Below, one piece after another: positions 60,093 through 64,000 of a DNA stretch of 64,000 nucleotides. The notes under the pieces are model-generated. The model did not search any database, had not been told where the DNA came from, and saw only the letters and a program-made list of their open reading frames with translations. The number at the start of each line of letters is the position of its first letter. The first letter of the stretch is position 1. Both the position numbers and the translations under genes were made by a program. Source of the stretch: an uncultured Roseburia sp. (GTDB taxonomy: Bacteria > Bacillota > Clostridia > Lachnospirales > Lachnospiraceae); contig CAKREH010000004.1 of assembly GCA_934317215.1 (NCBI GenBank), forward strand, positions 1-64,000, written 5' to 3'.

Positions 60093-62546
60093 ATGGGCAA
60101 AAAGATTGAAAAGAACGAAAAAGGTATCATAAAAATATCAGTCCGTGATCTGGTCGAATTTATCCTGCGGGAGGGCGATATCGACAACCGTCATGGACGC
60201 GGTGCTTCCGCGGAGGCGATGCTTGCCGGGGGAAGGATCCACAGAAAGATCCAGAAGCGGATGGGCAGCAATTACCATGCGGAGGTTCCACTGAAAATTG
60301 CAATCGAGGAAGACGAATATCAGCTTGTGATCGAGGGACGTGCGGATGGAATCCTGATCGAGAGCGCGGAGGAAGAGATTACATTTGCGGATAATTTTAA
60401 TCACATGACGATGCCAGGAGACTGTAAAGTCACGATCGACGAGATCAAGGGCATGTATATGAAACTTGATCTGTTAGACGATGCAATCGGCGTACACCGT
60501 GCGCAGGCGATGTGTTATGCCTATATCTATGCGCTGCAGCATGATCTTGACGCCATTTCAGTGCAGATGACGTACTGTAATTTAGATACCGAGGATATCC
60601 GGTATTTTCATTATGATTATGCGTTTGAGGAACTTGCGGACTGGTTTGAGAGACTGATCACAGAGTATAAAAAATGGGCGGATTTCCAGTTTGCGTGGAA
60701 AAAACTTCGTCAGGCATCCATCAAACCGCTGCAGTTTCCGTTTCCTTATAGAGAAGGGCAGAAGGAGTTAGCTGCCGGTGTATACCGCACGATAAACAGA
60801 AAAAAGAATCTCTTTATCCAGGCACCGACCGGAGCGGGAAAGACGATATCGACTGTGTTCCCGGCGGTCAAGGCGGTTGGGGAGAATTTAGCAGATAAGA
60901 TCTTTTATCTGACGGCAAAGACGATCACGGGGACGGTGGCGCGTGAAGCATTTGAGCTTTTGCGTAAAAACGGATATCAGGCAAAGGTGCTTACGATCAC
61001 GGCAAAAGAAAAATTGTGTCTTTGCGAGGAGATGGAGTGCAATCCGGTAAATTGTCCCTGTGCAAAAGGGCATTACGACAGAGTAAATGATGCTGTTTTT
61101 TCCCTGCTGCAAAAGGAAGATGTGATCACGAGAGAGGTGATTTTAGAACAGGCAAAGGAATACAATGTCTGTCCGTTTGAAATGTGCTTAGATACGGCGA
61201 CCTGGGTGGATGATATCATCTGCGATTACAATTATGTATTTGATCCGAATGTCTATCTGAAACGTTTTTTTGCAGATGGAACAACAGGAGATTATATTTT
61301 TCTGGTGGATGAGGCGCACAACCTGGTCGAGCGCAGCAGGGAGATGTACAGTGCTGCTATATATAAGGAAGATTTTCTTCTGGTAAAAAAGATTTTAAAG
61401 AAATATGGTCAGGCAAAACTGATGCGGGAACTGGAAAAATGTAACCGCGTATTGCTTTCCTATAAGCGTGAGTGTGAGAAATATGTGATCTATGAATCGA
61501 TGGGAAATCTTGCGTTTGACTTAATGAACGTGGCGTCGGATCTCGATGAATTTTTACAGAAGGCGCCGGAGTTCCCGGAGAGGAAAGATTTGAGCGAGTT
61601 TTATTTAAACCTGCGCAATTTTTTGAATATTTATGAGCTGTTGGATGACCATTATGTCATTTATGCGGAACACGAGCAGGATGGACGTTTTAAATTGAAA
61701 TTATACTGTGTGGATCCGTCGAAGAACCTGCAGGAGCGCATTAATAAGGGAAATGCGACGATCTTCTTTTCCGCGACGCTGCTTCCGGTGGGCTATTATA
61801 AGAGCCTGCTCTCGACCGAAACGGATAATTATGCAGTTTATGCAAAGACGGCATTTCGGGAAGACCAGAAATTGCTGCTGCTTGGAAATGATGTGAGCAG
61901 TAAGTATACCAGACGGAGTGCAGGGGAGTTTGAGCGGATCGCTTCCTATATAAAGAAGACGACGGATGCTAAAAAGGGAAATTATATGGTATTTTTTCCA
62001 TCCTACAAAATGATGGAGCAGGTCTATAATGTCTTTCTGGAAAAATGCCAGTCAGATCCATCCTGTGAAACGGAAACTTTGATCCAGCAGCCGGGGATGA
62101 AGGAGGATGAGAGAGAGTCTTTCTTACAGGCATTCTCAGAAGAAGTATCGGGAGGGAGAAATGGATCACTGGCTGCATTTTGTGTAATGGGTGGTATTTT
62201 CGGGGAAGGGATCGATCTGAAAAATGAACAGCTGATCGGTGCGATCGTCGTCGGCACGGGACTGCCCCAGATCAGTAATGAGCGGGAGATCCTGATGGGA
62301 TATTTTGAAAAAAGGCTGGGTGCCGGGTTTGATTATGCCTACCGGTATCCGGGAATGAACAAGGTGTTACAGGCGGCGGGACGAGTGATCCGGACGGTGG
62401 AGGATGTCGGAGTCATAGAACTTTTAGATGAGCGTTTCCTGCAGGGTGAATACCGTGCGCTGTTCCCAAGAGAATGGGAACAGAAGACGGTATGCAGGAT
62501 AGATACGGTGGAAAAGTATTTGGAAGAATTCTGGAACCGTTCTTAA
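60093..62546 (+). CDS. DinG/XPD-type helicase with N-terminal Cas4/RecB-like nuclease domain
   Basis: An 817-residue fusion. Residues about 1-200 form a PD-(D/E)XK nuclease: GRIHRKI, VIEGRADGILIE (Asp), TIDEIKG (ExK) and QAMCYAYIYAL (QxxxY). The helicase part has Walker A APTGAGKT, a four-cysteine iron-sulfur region (KLCLCEEMECNPVNCPCAKG and a later CPFEM), DEAH in FLVDEAHNLVE, and late motifs GGIFGEGIDLKN and QAAGRVIRT. It likely unwinds and cuts damaged or unusual DNA. No ribosome binding site precedes the ATG; the promoter box lies immediately upstream. Confidence 0.88.
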   Translation: MGKKIEKNEKGIIKISVRDLVEFILREGDIDNRHGRGASAEAMLAGGRIHRKIQKRMGSNYHAEVPLKIAIEEDEYQLVIEGRADGILIESAEEEITFADNFNHMTMPGDCKVTIDEIKGMYMKLDLLDDAIGVHRAQAMCYAYIYALQHDLDAISVQMTYCNLDTEDIRYFHYDYAFEELADWFERLITEYKKWADFQFAWKKLRQASIKPLQFPFPYREGQKELAAGVYRTINRKKNLFIQAPTGAGKTISTVFPAVKAVGENLADKIFYLTAKTITGTVAREAFELLRKNGYQAKVLTITAKEKLCLCEEMECNPVNCPCAKGHYDRVNDAVFSLLQKEDVITREVILEQAKEYNVCPFEMCLDTATWVDDIICDYNYVFDPNVYLKRFFADGTTGDYIFLVDEAHNLVERSREMYSAAIYKEDFLLVKKILKKYGQAKLMRELEKCNRVLLSYKRECEKYVIYESMGNLAFDLMNVASDLDEFLQKAPEFPERKDLSEFYLNLRNFLNIYELLDDHYVIYAEHEQDGRFKLKLYCVDPSKNLQERINKGNATIFFSATLLPVGYYKSLLSTETDNYAVYAKTAFREDQKLLLLGNDVSSKYTRRSAGEFERIASYIKKTTDAKKGNYMVFFPSYKMMEQVYNVFLEKCQSDPSCETETLIQQPGMKEDERESFLQAFSEEVSGGRNGSLAAFCVMGGIFGEGIDLKNEQLIGAIVVGTGLPQISNEREILMGYFEKRLGAGFDYAYRYPGMNKVLQAAGRVIRTVEDVGVIELLDERFLQGEYRALFPREWEQKTVCRIDTVEKYLEEFWNRS

Positions 62547-62553
62547 GTCTGAG

Positions 62554-63438
62554 TCAGATCGTAGGCAGCAGTTTTAAGAATTCCTCGGTGGACTGTGAAA
62601 CCGGGAGCGTCGGATTGATGGCTGCGACCATCTGTCTCGACGGCAGCTTTTCCTTTGTTTTTACGATAAACAGATCTTTGGATTCCCGGCTTAAACAGTA
62701 GTCCGGTATAAATGCAATACCAAGACCGATGCGCGCAAGATCGATCAGAAGGTCGTTACTGCTTAATTCAATCTGTGGGATCAGCTCAAGCTGATGCTGT
62801 AAAAACAGGTTGTGCAGGAACTGGCTCGTCGTACTCTTGCGGTCGAGCATGAGGATCGGGTACTGTTTTAATTCCTCAAATGGGATCTCCTGCTGTTTCA
62901 GATTAAAATATGCCGGGTTTGCAATGAATACGTCGGTAAAATTGCATACGGTCTTCTGAATGTAGGAGTGATTCAGGTTCGAGTTCGGGAAGTTGGTCAC
63001 GATCAGATCGACTTTTCCCTGGTCGAGAAGATCCACGCAGCTGAGGGATGTCGCGTTCGTCACCTTGATCGGCACATTCGGAAACTTTTTGTGGAACTGT
63101 TTTAAATAAGGAACTAAAAAGTAACGGCAGATGGTATCACTTGCACCAATGTGAAGCTGGCCAAGTCCGAGACTGCCGGAGTCTAAAAGCTGGCTCTCAC
63201 CGCGCTGGATCAGATTCATTGCCGGTTCGATGTGTTTTAATAATACTTTTCCGGCAGGAGTGAGCTGCACTTTTTTCGTGCTGCGGATGAAAAGTGGCTG
63301 GTCTAATTTTTTCTCAAGTGTTTTGATCGACTGGCTGACCGCTGACTGGGAAATAAAAAGCTGCTTGCTTGCCTCGGAAAAACTTAAGGATGTTGCCACA
63401 TAATAAAACACCTTGTATAATTCGTAATTGATATCCAT
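62554..63438 (-). CDS. LysR-family transcriptional regulator
   Basis: A 294-residue regulator: winged helix-turn-helix (MDINYELYKVFYYVATSLSFSEASKQLFISQSAVSQSIKTLEKKL), linker helix, then a periplasmic-binding-protein-like sensor domain (LGQLHIGASDTICRYFLVPYL). The gene is divergent from purL and converges with the helicase gene with 7 bases between the stops. LysR proteins often control a divergent neighbour, but purL control is unusual; the target is unknown. The ribosome binding site on the minus strand is AGAAAGAGGAC. Confidence 0.93.
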   Translation of the reverse strand: MDINYELYKVFYYVATSLSFSEASKQLFISQSAVSQSIKTLEKKLDQPLFIRSTKKVQLTPAGKVLLKHIEPAMNLIQRGESQLLDSGSLGLGQLHIGASDTICRYFLVPYLKQFHKKFPNVPIKVTNATSLSCVDLLDQGKVDLIVTNFPNSNLNHSYIQKTVCNFTDVFIANPAYFNLKQQEIPFEELKQYPILMLDRKSTTSQFLHNLFLQHQLELIPQIELSSNDLLIDLARIGLGIAFIPDYCLSRESKDLFIVKTKEKLPSRQMVAAINPTLPVSQSTEEFLKLLPTI

Positions 63439-63691
63439 GAAGTCCTCTTTCTGCGGGCTGACCGCATATCATCTGAATGAAAAATGTTAATTAAAATAAC
63501 TATCATGATTATAAGACGGGCTTATAAATCTGTCAATAAAAACTGATAATGGAGATGCGTGAAAGAAAATGATTCAGGAGTAAAAATAAGAACACGTCTG
63601 CAACATAGCAGATATGATTCATGACAATAGAAATATTAATAAAATTAATAAATAAGATTAAATATATTAATTATGCTTATTTTACAACCTA

Positions 63692-63700
63692 TGTTATACT
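63692..63700 (+). promoter_or_regulatory. Extended -10 promoter of purL
   Basis: TGTTATACT, an extended -10 element, lies 40 bases before the purL ATG. No purine riboswitch was recognised upstream. Confidence 0.45.
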
Positions 63701-63739
63701 TTGAAAAGACAAATGGAAACTGAGAATGGAGGTTACCAC

Positions 63740-64000
63740 ATGAGCAGTGTAAAACGCGTATATGTTGAGAAGAAACCGGAATATGCAGTCCGGGCAAAAG
63801 AATTGCAGTCTGAAATCAGAAGTTATCTTGGAATCAGTGGTGTGACAAAGGTCCGTGAGCTGATCCGTTATGATATTGAAAATATTTCCGGGGAAACTTA
63901 TAAAAAAGCCTTAGTAACCGTTTTTTCCGAACCGCCGGTAGACGATATTTATGAGGAAGAGTTTGATTTAAACGGAGCAAGAACATTTTCCGTAGAGTTC
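63740..64000 (+). CDS. purL: Phosphoribosylformylglycinamidine synthase, 5' part
   Basis: The first 87 residues of the large single-chain PurL, cut by the window edge. VKRVYVEKKPEYAVRAKELQSEIRSYLGI, KVRELIRYDIENIS and VTVFSEPPVDDIYEEEF match the N-terminal domain of Clostridia PurL (about 1250 residues in full). The enzyme uses glutamine and ATP in the fourth step of purine synthesis. AATGGAGG precedes the ATG. An extended -10 promoter lies upstream. Confidence 0.9.
   Translation, partial: MSSVKRVYVEKKPEYAVRAKELQSEIRSYLGISGVTKVRELIRYDIENISGETYKKALVTVFSEPPVDDIYEEEFDLNGARTFSVEF

Overview
The window looks like chromosomal DNA of a low-to-mid GC Gram-positive Clostridia, most likely a Roseburia-like member of the Lachnospiraceae. 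This is inferred from protein style only: YerC/TrpR-like regulator, DUF1836 and DUF5721-type proteins, PopT-type DUF368, a cache-GGDEF enzyme beside a chemoreceptor, a single-chain PurL start, and AraC-type YesN/YesM sugar regulation. No rRNA, tRNA, insertion sequence, prophage or CRISPR array was seen. The one stable RNA gene is ssrA (tmRNA).

Layout. 0.3-6 kb: housekeeping genes (YerC-like regulator, DUF1836 protein, PcrA helicase, small acidic membrane protein, RlmD-type methyltransferase). 6-14.3 kb: a sugar-uptake block with response regulator, sensor kinase, a first binding lipoprotein, a second binding lipoprotein and two permeases. No ATPase is encoded here, so a shared one must be elsewhere. 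14.5-19.2 kb: GNAT, PIN-PhoH, HD, DnaJ-domain and phosphatase genes. 19.2-21.2 kb: a run of deletion chimeras (lacI-like/thrC, HMA-TauE/ompR, histidine kinase). 21.2-33.9 kb: FUSC-like protein, AGCS symporter, PopT, heterodimeric ABC exporter, diguanylate cyclase, chemoreceptor, cardiolipin synthase and small alarmone synthetase, whose 3' end carries a glycosidase (GH43) remnant. 34-44.5 kb: aminotransferase with ECF S-component, cold-shock protein, M18 peptidase, transglutaminase-like protein, DegV, FolC and an MBOAT/SGNH acetylation pair. 44.6-49.5 kb: eno, secG, rnr, smpB, ssrA. 49.6-52.5 kb: an accessory patch just downstream of ssrA with Uma2 nuclease, Uma2 pseudogene, small membrane proteins and a likely type I toxin-antitoxin pair. 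52.5-57.6 kb: a divergent LacI regulator and a pentose operon (xylulokinase, cupin-like DUF4867, fucose/arabinose-isomerase-like enzyme). 57.8-64 kb: SH3-NlpC/P60 hydrolase, HPr-like protein without the phosphorylated His, Cas4-like nuclease/DinG helicase fusion, LysR regulator and the start of purL.

The most notable items are the candidate type I toxin with a convergent antisense RNA driven by a perfect sigma-A promoter (50.27-50.56 kb); two alternating A/B repeat arrays with TATAAT boxes upstream of pcrA and the sugar regulator; the cluster of gene-fusing deletions at 19.3-21.2 kb; and hairpins that appear to bury ribosome binding sites (eno, AGCS symporter). Coordinates and motifs come from reading the sequence. 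Family names are from memory and no database search was run.
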